Origin: Kaistella soli
GTDB lineage: Bacteria; Bacteroidota; Bacteroidia; Flavobacteriales; Weeksellaceae
Direction of reading: 5' to 3'
DNA length: 64,000 nt
Assembly: GCF_019038595.1 (NCBI RefSeq)
Contig: NZ_JAHOPF010000003.1
Coordinates: 1 to 64,000 of the forward strand
This document shows positions 26,133 to 33,942 of this stretch, in pieces; positions within the stretch are counted from its first letter, which is position 1, and each line of letters starts with the position of its first letter. A program made the translations under genes and the position numbers. The notes below the pieces were generated by a model. That model had not been told where the DNA came from. It saw only the letters and a program-made list of their open reading frames with translations, and ran no database searches.

Positions 26133-27026
26133 ATGAAAATTACTCCGGAACAACCAAAAATTATTGTTGTTGGCAGTTCGTCTATTGATTTGGTGCTCAA
26201 TACCAATCATCTTCCCAAGCCTAATGAAACCGTGATGGCCGAAAAATCTGAAAGTTTTTTTGGTGGGAAAGGCGCCAATCAGGCGGTGGGAACAGCAAGG
26301 CTTGGAGCAAGCGTATATTTTATCGGATGTGTCGGGATGGATCCTTTCGGGCAGCAGATTTTAAGAAATCTTGTAGATGAAGGGGTGAATGTAAGTTTTG
26401 TTGCCGAAACTGAAGAGGGAGCAACCGGAACGGCATATGTTACTTCTTCGGAAGGAGTGAATTCAATCGTGGTGGTTCCCGCGTCTAATTACTGTTTGAA
26501 GCCGAAGCATGTTGCCGAAGCGGAGAAGTTTTTTTCTACGGCGGATTTAGTTATGATTCAGCTGGAAATCCCGATGGATGTTGTTGAGTTCACTGTTGAA
26601 CTTGCGAAGAAAAACAATAAAAAAGTAGGGATTTATGCTTCTCCGGCAAAAAAGCTTTCTGCGGAGGTCATCGAAAATGCCAGTTTTATCGTGGCCAAAA
26701 GCGACGAGCTTTCCATTGTTTTTGGGGAAGATCAGCGGGAAGAAATCCTGAAAAAATATCCCAACAAACTTTTTGTGCGCGACGATTCCAATTCCACCAC
26801 CTATTTTAACGGTTCGGAAATGAAATATTACCGGAACGATCACGATTCGGTTCTTCATAAAATGGGGATGGGCGATGCTTTCACTTCCGGTTTTGCAGTG
26901 GCCATGTGTCACGGGAACAGTGTTGACGAATGTGTTCAGTTCGGCAATGATGTTTCGTTAAAAGTTGCAATAAACCGTGGCTCACAAAGCGGTTTGCCTT
27001 ATCTGAAAGATCTTACAGGCAGTTAG
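26133..27026 (+). CDS. ribokinase-like PfkB sugar kinase
   Basis: Phosphorylates a sugar, probably ribose. The 297-residue PfkB fold has the N-terminal GSSSIDLVLNT, the first signature FFGGKGANQAVGTARLGA (near residues 45-62) and the second with the catalytic Asp in GMGDAFTSGFAVAM, where the usual GAGD Ala is Met. The segment ASNYCLKP fits ribokinase N-A-N-type loops only loosely. No ribose transporter or rbs regulator is adjacent, so the substrate is uncertain. Confidence 0.85.
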   Translation: MKITPEQPKIIVVGSSSIDLVLNTNHLPKPNETVMAEKSESFFGGKGANQAVGTARLGASVYFIGCVGMDPFGQQILRNLVDEGVNVSFVAETEEGATGTAYVTSSEGVNSIVVVPASNYCLKPKHVAEAEKFFSTADLVMIQLEIPMDVVEFTVELAKKNNKKVGIYASPAKKLSAEVIENASFIVAKSDELSIVFGEDQREEILKKYPNKLFVRDDSNSTTYFNGSEMKYYRNDHDSVLHKMGMGDAFTSGFAVAMCHGNSVDECVQFGNDVSLKVAINRGSQSGLPYLKDLTGS

Positions 27027-27090
27027 ATGTTATTCCCGGCATACTTAAATTCGAAAGAATCACCGATAAATTTAATACTTTTAAAAACTC

Positions 27091-27121
27091 AAAATTCACT
27101 TATTTTAAGTGAATTTTTTTT
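27091..27121 (+). terminator. terminator hairpin directly before next gene
   Basis: A 12-bp stem (27091-27102 with 27106-27117) of AAAATTCACTTA and its complement with a 3-base loop, running into a T-run. It ends only a few bases before the ATG at 27127, so it ends the kinase transcript and also sits in the leader of the hydrolase gene. Confidence 0.75.
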
Positions 27122-27126
27122 GAACA

Positions 27127-27969
27127 ATGAAAGAATTATTGCTAAAAACTTCTGATGATTCAGTGATTTCCGTTAAGGTTTTTGAACCGGACATTTCCAA
27201 CGGAAAACTGCTGCTGATCAATTCTGCAACGGGTGTTAAACAGCAGGTTTATTTCGCCTTCGCAAAGTATTTTGCAGAGAACGGATATGTCGTTATCACT
27301 TATGATTACAGCGGAATCGGCGAATCGAAACCAAAAAAAATGAAAGGTTTTGAAGCTTCGATGAGGTCTTGGGGAATGGAAGATTTCAGAACCGTGACGG
27401 ATTTCATTAAAACTGGTTACCCAAACCACAGAAAATTCTGTCTCGGCCATTCCGTAGGTGCTTTGATTTTGGGAATGAATGAAGATGCTCAGATTTTCGA
27501 AAAGTTTATTTTCGTCGCCACACAGGATGCGTATATTGGACATCTTTCGCCTAAAGTAGGTTTAACTGCTTTTTTAGGTTTTGGTATTGCGCTTCCTTTG
27601 ACCATCAGATTATTGGGTTATTTCCCGGCTCATTGGTTTGGTTTGGGAGAAAGTTTGCCAAAAAATGTCGCTCTGGATTGGCGGACATTAATTCTGAACA
27701 GAAAATCAACCAAACGCCTTTTCGAAAAAATTGATAAAGAGGTTTCAGCAGATTTAAGACAGAAAGCATTTGTTATTCACGCTGAAGATGATCATTGGGT
27801 TACGCTGAAAGGAATGGAAAGTCTGATGAAAACTGCATATCCCAATTTGGATAAAAAGTTCAGAGAAATAAAAATCACTGAATCTGAAAAACGGGAAATT
27901 GGGCACATTAATTTTTTCCGGAGTTTTAATAAGAATCTCTGGAAAATCGTTTTGGACGAACTTAAATAA
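27127..27969 (+). CDS. alpha/beta hydrolase
   Basis: A 280-residue cytoplasmic hydrolase of unknown substrate. The nucleophile elbow is GHSVG (LGHSVGALILGM, near residue 109), the oxyanion-side segment is YDYSGIGESKPKK, the acid lies in HAEDDHWV and the catalytic His is probably in REIGHINFFR. It resembles the predicted alpha/beta hydrolase group related to YheT. A terminator hairpin occupies its immediate upstream region, so where it is transcribed from is unclear. Confidence 0.82.
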   Translation: MKELLLKTSDDSVISVKVFEPDISNGKLLLINSATGVKQQVYFAFAKYFAENGYVVITYDYSGIGESKPKKMKGFEASMRSWGMEDFRTVTDFIKTGYPNHRKFCLGHSVGALILGMNEDAQIFEKFIFVATQDAYIGHLSPKVGLTAFLGFGIALPLTIRLLGYFPAHWFGLGESLPKNVALDWRTLILNRKSTKRLFEKIDKEVSADLRQKAFVIHAEDDHWVTLKGMESLMKTAYPNLDKKFREIKITESEKREIGHINFFRSFNKNLWKIVLDELK

Positions 27970-27970
27970 A

Positions 27971-28003
27971 AATCCGGGAGCTAAAATATAGCTCCCGGAT
28001 TTC
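27971..28003. terminator. bidirectional terminator
   Basis: A 12-bp perfect stem AATCCGGGAGCT/AGCTCCCGGATT (27971-27982 with 27990-28001) between the converging hydrolase and membrane-protein genes. Confidence 0.9.
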
Positions 28004-28004
28004 T

Positions 28005-28598
28005 TTAATTAAACTGGTTTTCGAGACTTTTCAGTTCCGCGATAATACCGTCAAGTTTTGCGTCCTGTTTCTTCACTTCCTTTTTTCCGAGATAAAAATA
28101 AGCAAACAGCATCCAGGAATAAGTGACCATAAAAGCGAGAATCATTTTCCATAAATCCACTGTTTTCAACAGTTCGTACATATAGACGGCGAGAGCAATG
28201 CTCAGCAAAACATAATATACCGGCATATTCCAGTGTCTCTGTTTTTTCTGAAAGAGTCTGAAATTTTGCCACTGTTTCAGATGCATACCCGGCGTTTGGG
28301 TTTCATCTATTTTACTGATTTTTTGAGCGGTGAAAAGCATCAGACCTGCCTGAAGAAAACAGGTTATCGAGATGATTATCATTGACGAGATGATCGGTGC
28401 GGTTTTGATTTTAGCGTCAAATGTGGTCATTAAGATCAGGATTCCGATTCCTGTTACAATGAGTATTATTGCGCCTTTGGTGTAAGTGTTTTTCAGTTTC
28501 ATACGGTTGTTTTTTATTTTTGAAATATCTGTGTTTTTTGCCGGAACCTCGGTTTCAGACTGTTTCCATAGGTTTTCGAGTTCTTTAAATTCTTCCAT
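28005..28598 (-). CDS. membrane protein, possible regulator of the adjacent sigma factor
   Basis: A 197-residue protein with a soluble 35-residue N-terminus (MEEFKELENLWKQSE) and about four hydrophobic segments: GAIILIVTGIGILILM, ISSMIIISITCFLQAGLMLF, MPVYYVLLSIALAVYMYEL and ILAFMVTYSWMLFAYFYL. Its start overlaps the ECF sigma factor gene by 14 bases, the usual arrangement for a sigma/anti-sigma pair. The N-terminus lacks the Cys and His residues of zinc anti-sigma domains, so the anti-sigma role is inferred from position only. Confidence 0.65.
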   Translation of the reverse strand: MEEFKELENLWKQSETEVPAKNTDISKIKNNRMKLKNTYTKGAIILIVTGIGILILMTTFDAKIKTAPIISSMIIISITCFLQAGLMLFTAQKISKIDETQTPGMHLKQWQNFRLFQKKQRHWNMPVYYVLLSIALAVYMYELLKTVDLWKMILAFMVTYSWMLFAYFYLGKKEVKKQDAKLDGIIAELKSLENQFN

Positions 28599-29070
28599 GA
28601 TTCAAATATATTTCCTGAAGTTCTTTTTTAATTCTGTGGATTTTCACACGCAGATTGTTTTCCGTGATTCCGGTGATTTCCGCGATTTCTTCATAAGGTT
28701 TTTCTTCCAGAACCAGAGTAATGATGATCCTTTCGTTTTCTTTCAGTTTGCTGATTGATTCGTACAGGCGATTGATTTCCTTTGAATTGTCATCGCTTTC
28801 TTCGTGAATCAGTTTCGATAAAATAGCCTCAGAATTATCTGCTTTGTTTTTCTGCTTTTTAATTCCCATTAAACAGGTGTTAATCGCGATCCTGTAAATC
28901 CACGTCCCGATTTTGCTTTCATTGCGGAACTTGGGCAGGCTGTTCCAAACCGCGATCCAGGTTTCCTGATGAAGGTCGTCCGCAAAAAGCCGGTCTCCGG
29001 AGTAACTCAGACAGAGTTTGTAAATTCTCGGTGAAAACTCTTTGTAGAGCTGTTCAAATTCCTGATTCAT
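28585..29070 (-). CDS. ECF-type RNA polymerase sigma factor
   Basis: A 161-residue sigma-70 family member with region 2 (FSPRIYKLCLSYSGD, DLHQETWIAVWNSLPKFRNES, GTWIYRIAINTCL) and region 4 (LKENERIIITLVLEEKPYEEIAEITGITENNLRVKIHRIKKEL), lacking regions 1 and 3. It probably directs a small regulon and is translated with the overlapping membrane protein. The 250 bases upstream, to the next gene, contain no recognised promoter and are very AT-rich. Confidence 0.92.
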   Translation of the reverse strand: MNQEFEQLYKEFSPRIYKLCLSYSGDRLFADDLHQETWIAVWNSLPKFRNESKIGTWIYRIAINTCLMGIKKQKNKADNSEAILSKLIHEESDDNSKEINRLYESISKLKENERIIITLVLEEKPYEEIAEITGITENNLRVKIHRIKKELQEIYLNHGRI

Positions 29071-29325
29071 TGGTTATGGATTAGTGAAGATTTCGGTAAG
29101 GTAATCTTTCGTATTCAAAGTTTTTATACTGTTCATTTCGTATTGAATTTTTAATTTGTAAATGAAGTTTTTTAGAATATTCTGTACTTTGGATATAAAA
29201 GTTCTGAAATTATTACAAAAAAATTGAATAAAAATTAAATAGTGGTGTTTTGGTGTCAATGTTTTTTTGAAATGCAGGTTTAAGAACCGCAATAAAATCA
29301 TTAAATTTACCTCAAAGAAAAGCCA

Positions 29326-29895
29326 ATGAAAATTTATACCAAAACCGGAGACAAAGGTGAAACCGCGCTCTACGGAGGAACACGGGTTTCCAAAGCGTCT
29401 GCAAGAGTGGAATCTTACGGGAATATTGATGAGCTGAATTCATTCATTGGATTTGCGAAATGTGAAATTACAGACGAAAAGGTTTTAAATCAACTCAGAA
29501 AAATTCAGTTTGATTTATTTACCGTCGGTTCAGAATCGGCTACACCAACTGATAAATTAACATTGGCCAACGGAAAATCACGGCTTACGCTGATGATTTC
29601 CGACATCGAAATCGAAGAACTTGAAAACTGGATGGACGCTTTCGAACAAGAGCTGGAGCCATTACAGTATTTCATCCTTCCCGGAGGCGGAAAATCTGCA
29701 ACCTCCCTTCATATCTGCAGAACCGTTTGCAGAAGGGCAGAACGGAGCTTGGTCTTTCTGAATGAAAGCGAAGAAGTACGTCCGGAACTGATTAAATATC
29801 TCAACCGCCTTTCAGATTACCTTTTCGTGTTAGCAAGATATGTTTCGAAAATGAACGGCGAAACAGAAGAATACTGGAATCCCAATGCCAGATAA
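29326..29895 (+). CDS. cob(I)alamin adenosyltransferase, PduO type
   Basis: Makes adenosylcobalamin from ATP and cob(I)alamin. In 189 residues, the N-terminal MKIYTKTGDKGETALYGG and RVESYGNIDELNSFIGFA, and the C-terminal RTVCRRAERSLVFL with ARYVSKMNGETEEYW, are the PduO-type signatures. Its last 11 bases overlap the thiamine pyrophosphokinase gene. No corrinoid synthesis genes are present here, consistent with use of scavenged corrinoids. Confidence 0.95.
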   Translation: MKIYTKTGDKGETALYGGTRVSKASARVESYGNIDELNSFIGFAKCEITDEKVLNQLRKIQFDLFTVGSESATPTDKLTLANGKSRLTLMISDIEIEELENWMDAFEQELEPLQYFILPGGGKSATSLHICRTVCRRAERSLVFLNESEEVRPELIKYLNRLSDYLFVLARYVSKMNGETEEYWNPNAR

Positions 29896-30505
29896 AGCTC
29901 TTCTTTTCATCAACGGAATTCCTCCGGCACATCTTCCCGAAACGGAAGATTATTCATTGGTTGCCTGTTCAGACGGCGCTTTTCACTATCTGAAGGAAAA
30001 GAACTTTCCGCTGGATAAGCTTGATTTTATTTCCGGGGATTTCGATTCCCATTCCGGATCTGACGAAGATATTTACCACGAAAAATTTATTTTTACACCG
30101 GATCAGGATAAAACCGATTTCGAAAAATCTTTGGAAATCATTAAAGTAAAAGGTTTTAAAAAAGTAGATGTTTACGGAGGAAGTGGCGGCGAAATGGATC
30201 ATTTTTTGGGGAATTTAACCACGGCATTTCTCTTCAAAAATAAATTGGAAATCACTTTCTATGATGAATTTTCAACCTATTTTTTCTCACCGAATCATTT
30301 AGTTTTAGAAAACGTCAAGGGAAAAATGATCTCACTCTATCCTTTTCCTGCAGCAGAAAAAATTTCTACTCAGGGTTTAAACTGGCCACTAACGAAAGAG
30401 GATTTAATACTCACCCAAAAAATAGGAACCAGGAATTTCGCCTCGGAGGACCGGGTTATTATTGATTTTGAAAGTGGAGATTTGGTAGTTTTTGTTGGAA
30501 TTTAA
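29885..30505 (+). CDS. thiamine pyrophosphokinase
   Basis: Transfers pyrophosphate from ATP to thiamine to give the cofactor TPP. The 206 residues have SDGAFHYLKE near residue 29, FISGDFDSHS (metal site), TPDQDKTDFEKSLEII and YGGSGGEMDHFLGN, the family motifs in order. It overlaps the upstream adenosyltransferase by 11 bases, so two cofactor-activating enzymes are coupled. The following 200 bases show only AT-rich DNA and a weak promoter-like CAAATTTG before speA. Confidence 0.93.
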   Translation: MPDKALLFINGIPPAHLPETEDYSLVACSDGAFHYLKEKNFPLDKLDFISGDFDSHSGSDEDIYHEKFIFTPDQDKTDFEKSLEIIKVKGFKKVDVYGGSGGEMDHFLGNLTTAFLFKNKLEITFYDEFSTYFFSPNHLVLENVKGKMISLYPFPAAEKISTQGLNWPLTKEDLILTQKIGTRNFASEDRVIIDFESGDLVVFVGI

Positions 30506-30704
30506 AAGCAAATCGGAATTTTAAAGATCTTTCGGCAGATTTCTTTCTCCTGAAAATCAACTGAATGTTTTTGCAGATATTTTCATTTCGGCGGAGATTC
30601 GGCTGTTTTTGCGTGCAAATTGTTTTTTATGATAAATTTAAAATAAAAAACCAACTTTTTTCACCAAATTTGCACTCTCAACCCGTAAATACGACCGCTA
30701 AAAA

Positions 30705-32096
30705 ATGAAAATTAAATATTCAGAACTCATCGACCAAACTTTGTATTTCCCGACCGAAGAATTCAACGTCTCGGAAAATACGCTGCAATTTCACGATATT
30801 CCTTTGATGGAGGTCGTCGAAAAGTTTGGGACGCCTTTGAAATTTAATTATCTGCCGAAAATTTCTACCAATATTCAGCGGGCAAAAGCGTGGTTCAAAG
30901 AAGCAATTGAAAAAAGTGATTATAAAAAAGGATATCGCTATTGCTACTGCACGAAATCCAGTCATTTTGCTTTCGTTCTGGAAGAAGCGTTAAAAAACGA
31001 TATTTCTTTGGAAACTTCTTCGGCTTACGATATGGATATTGTGAAATCGCTTTATGACAAAGGGAAATTCGATAAAAATGTGGAGGTGATCTGTAACGGT
31101 TTCAAAACTGACGATTATCTTGCAAAAATTTCAGATTTAATCAATAGCGGTTTTGAAAATATTACACCGATTCTGGATAATTACCGCGAGCTCGATAAGC
31201 TTACCGAAAGCATCGATACCACTTTCAACATCGGGATCAGAATCGCTTCCGAGGAAGAGCCGAAATTCGAATTCTATACCTCAAGATTGGGTATTGGATA
31301 CAAAGATATCATCCCTTATTACAGTCAGAAAATTGCTGAACATCCGAATGCAAGACTAAAAATGCTTCACTTTTTCATCAATACCGGAATTAAGGATACT
31401 GCATACTACTGGAATGAATTATACAAATGTCTCCGCGTTTATGCAAGACTGAAAAAGATCGCGCCTGAAGTGGATTCTCTCAACATTGGCGGCGGTTTTC
31501 CGATAAAAACTTCCCTGAATTTCGATTACGATTACCAGTATATGGTGAATGAAATTGTTTCTCAGATCAAGAAATTCTGTGAAGAAGAAGGAGTTGAAGA
31601 ACCGAATATCTATACCGAATTCGGTAGTTTTACCGTTGGCGAAAGTGGCGGTCACCTGTATAAAATTATTTCTCAGAAACGCCAGAACGACAGAGAAAAA
31701 TGGAACATGATTGATTCATCTTTCATGACGACTTTGCCGGATACGTGGGCGATTTCGCGCCATTTCATCATGCTTCCGCTCAACCGTTGGGAAGATACTT
31801 ACGAAAGAGTGTTTTTAGGCGGTTTAACCTGTGATTCGGATGATTATTACAATTCCGAACAGCATACCAACGCAATTTATCTTCCGGTTTTCAGCGACAC
31901 AAAACCGCTTTACATCGGGTTTTTCCATACCGGAGCCTACCAGGAAACGATTGCGGGTTACGGCGGTGTTCATCACTGTCTGATGCCGCAGCCAAAGCAT
32001 ATCCTTATCGATAAAGACGAGGACGGCAACTTCACTTACGAAGTGTTCCGTGAAGAGCAGAGACCTGAAGACGTCCTGAAACTTTTAGGTTATTAA
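30705..32096 (+). CDS. speA: biosynthetic arginine decarboxylase
   Basis: PLP enzyme that turns arginine into agmatine, the first step of the polyamine route completed by the agmatinase in this window. The 463 residues show an alanine-racemase-like barrel: the PLP lysine is probably in YCYCTKSSHFAF, then ETSSAYDMDIVKSL, LNIGGGFPI and TEFGSFTVGESGG, with a C-terminal beta domain containing GLTCDSDDYY. It is shorter than E. coli SpeA (about 650 residues), as in other flavobacterial forms. It is separated from speB by a repeat and a minus-strand HAD gene. Confidence 0.9.
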   Translation: MKIKYSELIDQTLYFPTEEFNVSENTLQFHDIPLMEVVEKFGTPLKFNYLPKISTNIQRAKAWFKEAIEKSDYKKGYRYCYCTKSSHFAFVLEEALKNDISLETSSAYDMDIVKSLYDKGKFDKNVEVICNGFKTDDYLAKISDLINSGFENITPILDNYRELDKLTESIDTTFNIGIRIASEEEPKFEFYTSRLGIGYKDIIPYYSQKIAEHPNARLKMLHFFINTGIKDTAYYWNELYKCLRVYARLKKIAPEVDSLNIGGGFPIKTSLNFDYDYQYMVNEIVSQIKKFCEEEGVEEPNIYTEFGSFTVGESGGHLYKIISQKRQNDREKWNMIDSSFMTTLPDTWAISRHFIMLPLNRWEDTYERVFLGGLTCDSDDYYNSEQHTNAIYLPVFSDTKPLYIGFFHTGAYQETIAGYGGVHHCLMPQPKHILIDKDEDGNFTYEVFREEQRPEDVLKLLGY

Positions 32097-32100
32097 AAAT

Positions 32101-32131
32101 AAGGAGCAACGAAACAGTTGCTCCTTTTTTA
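32101..32131 (+). terminator. speA terminator
   Basis: A 10-bp perfect stem AAGGAGCAAC/GTTGCTCCTT with a 6-base loop and a T-run, starting 4 bases after the stop codon. Confidence 0.92.
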
Positions 32132-32135
32132 TTTA

Positions 32136-32205
32136 GGTCCCGCTTTACTCTGCAATCTTTTTGGCGGAAACGCCAAAAAGGATTTTCGCTGCAATCGGGG
32201 CTAGA
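32136..32205. repeat. dispersed intergenic repeat, copy B
   Basis: Contains TGCAATCTTTTTGGCG, a GAAA turn, then CGCCAAAAAGGATT and GCTGCAATCGGGGCTAG, so the centre forms a 10-bp stem (CTTTTTGGCG/CGCCAAAAAG, 32158-32180). The right part matches copy A (about 19716-19748). I recall elements of this shape as frequent between genes in flavobacteria. Confidence 0.7.
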
Positions 32206-32251
32206 AGATCAGGAAGAATCCCTTTTGTGAAAATTTATATTAAATTTGGTT

Positions 32252-32911
32252 TTAAAAATACTTTTCGATTTTTTCAAACTCAATATCAGAAAAATCAGAA
32301 ACCAGCAAACCCGCTCTGTCATAAATCTGACTTTTAGAATGAGCGCTTTGGTAAGCGACACAGAAAATTCCGGCAGCATAAGCAGCTTTAATTCCGTTCG
32401 TGGAATCTTCGATAACCATGCAGTTTTCTTTTTGTTCACCGGCCATTTCCGCGGCGGTGATAAAAATTTCCGGATGAGGTTTTGATTCCTGAAGATCCGC
32501 GCCGCTGATCTTTCCGAGAAAATATTTTTCAAGATCAAATTTCTCAAAGACCCAGTTGATCGTATTCATGTGTGCTGACGAAGCCAAAATCAGTTTGAGG
32601 CCATTGTCATAATAATTTTTTATCAGATTTTTAACGCCAGGAATTAAACCGAAATCCGGATCGGTATCAAAATAATGTTTAAAATAGTTCCTTTTGATGG
32701 CAGCTAAGGTTTCGTGAGTTTCATCGATTTGGAACCGTTCAACCAGGGTGATGCAAACTTTTTTCGTGGATGCGCCGGTGAAAGTGGTGTACATTTCCTC
32801 AGAAACCTCCAGTCCGAAGTCTTCAAACATTCTGAAATAGGCTTTCCGGTGAAGAGGTTCGGTATCAACAATAACTCCGTCCATATCGAACAAAACAGCT
32901 TTTAAAGGCAT
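32252..32911 (-). CDS. HAD family phosphatase/phosphomutase
   Basis: A 219-residue haloacid-dehalogenase-type enzyme. Motif I FDMDGVIVDTEPLH gives the nucleophile and acid/base Asp, motif II is LASSAHM, motif III uses SKPHPEIF and motif IV reads VIEDSTNGIKAAYAAG. The cap is C1 type, as in beta-phosphoglucomutase and sugar-phosphate phosphatases. The substrate is unknown. I start at ATG 32911 because the longer frame begins within a -7 box. Confidence 0.88.
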   Translation of the reverse strand: MPLKAVLFDMDGVIVDTEPLHRKAYFRMFEDFGLEVSEEMYTTFTGASTKKVCITLVERFQIDETHETLAAIKRNYFKHYFDTDPDFGLIPGVKNLIKNYYDNGLKLILASSAHMNTINWVFEKFDLEKYFLGKISGADLQESKPHPEIFITAAEMAGEQKENCMVIEDSTNGIKAAYAAGIFCVAYQSAHSKSQIYDRAGLLVSDFSDIEFEKIEKYF

Positions 32912-32925
32912 TTTTTTAATTTTTG

Positions 32926-32933
32926 CAAATTTA
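32926..32933 (-). promoter_or_regulatory. -7 box of HAD gene promoter
   Basis: TAAATTTG on the minus strand, 14 bases before the chosen ATG, giving a very short leader. Confidence 0.65.
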
Positions 32934-32989
32934 CGCATTCAGAATAGAAAACGGGAAAAAGCCATATCAGGAAATAGAGGAGAAATAAT

Positions 32990-32997
32990 TATCTTTG
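32990..32997 (+). promoter_or_regulatory. -7 box of speB promoter
   Basis: TATCTTTG, 37 bases before the speB ATG. The leader contains an AATTTGAGA-like repeat on the minus strand (33012-33026). Confidence 0.65.
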
Positions 32998-33034
32998 AAA
33001 ATTCAAATTTATAATCTCAAATTCAAAACGTCAC

Positions 33035-33886
33035 ATGAAAACATACGCAGGAATTCCTGAAGAAAATGCTCAGTTAGAAACTTCAAAAGTAGTGTTGGTA
33101 ACAGTTCCTTACGACGGAACTTCAACCTGGGGAAAAGGAGCCGATAAAGGACCGGAACTTTTTCTGGATGCTTCGGAAAACATGGAACTTTACGATATCG
33201 AAACCGGAACAGAACCTTATCTGGAAGGCGTTTATCTGGCGGGAGAAATTACAGAAAAATCTTCCCCTGAAGCAATGACAGATGCGGTTTACCAGAAAAC
33301 AAAAGAATTGCTGAATCATGATGATAAACTGTTCACGCTTTTTGGCGGCGAACATTCAGTCTCCATCGGTTCTATCCGCGCTGTCGGGGAGAAATACGAA
33401 AACCTGACCGTTCTGCAGCTTGATGCGCATACCGATTTGCGTCCGGATTTTCACGGTTCTACTTCCAATCATGCATGTGCGGTATATGAAGCAAGCAAAA
33501 AACATAACCTGGTTCAGGTAGGCATCCGTTCCATGGATGTGGAAGAAAGGGAGCATGTCAATCAGGAGCAGTGTTTCTGGGCTCACACGATCGCCAACAA
33601 CGAAAACTGGATCAATGATGTTCTGGAGAAAGTTTCGGGGAACGTGTATATCACGATCGATCTTGATGTGTTCGATCCTTCCATTGCGCCGTCAACAGGA
33701 ACTCCGGAACCGGGCGGATTACAGTGGTATCCGACTTTGGAGCTTTTAAGAAAAGTGTTTGAAAAGTGCAATGTAGTTGCTTTTGATATTGTGGAATTAA
33801 TGGATTCACCGATGCCAAAACCTACAGCTTTCCTTTCTGCAAAGCTGTATTATAAAATGCTGGCTTACTATCATATCAACAAATAA
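33035..33886 (+). CDS. speB: agmatinase
   Basis: Ureohydrolase that splits agmatine to putrescine and urea. The manganese ligands lie in GGEHSVSIGSIRA, LQLDAHTDLRPDF and ITIDLDVFDPSIAPSTGTPEPGG. SNHACAVYEA and the C-terminal DIVELMDSP fit agmatinase rather than arginase. The length is 283 residues. Together with speA it makes putrescine from arginine. It has its own promoter and is not in one operon with speA. Confidence 0.93.
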   Translation: MKTYAGIPEENAQLETSKVVLVTVPYDGTSTWGKGADKGPELFLDASENMELYDIETGTEPYLEGVYLAGEITEKSSPEAMTDAVYQKTKELLNHDDKLFTLFGGEHSVSIGSIRAVGEKYENLTVLQLDAHTDLRPDFHGSTSNHACAVYEASKKHNLVQVGIRSMDVEEREHVNQEQCFWAHTIANNENWINDVLEKVSGNVYITIDLDVFDPSIAPSTGTPEPGGLQWYPTLELLRKVFEKCNVVAFDIVELMDSPMPKPTAFLSAKLYYKMLAYYHINK

Positions 33887-33904
33887 CAAATATTTAAATC
33901 TATA

Positions 33905-33937
33905 AAAAAGTCCTGAATTTCTTCAGGACTTTTTTGT
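33905..33937. terminator. bidirectional terminator
   Basis: A 10-bp stem AAGTCCTGAA/TTCAGGACTT with A and T flanks, between converging speB and the CocE-type hydrolase gene. Confidence 0.9.
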
Positions 33938-33942
33938 GAGTT

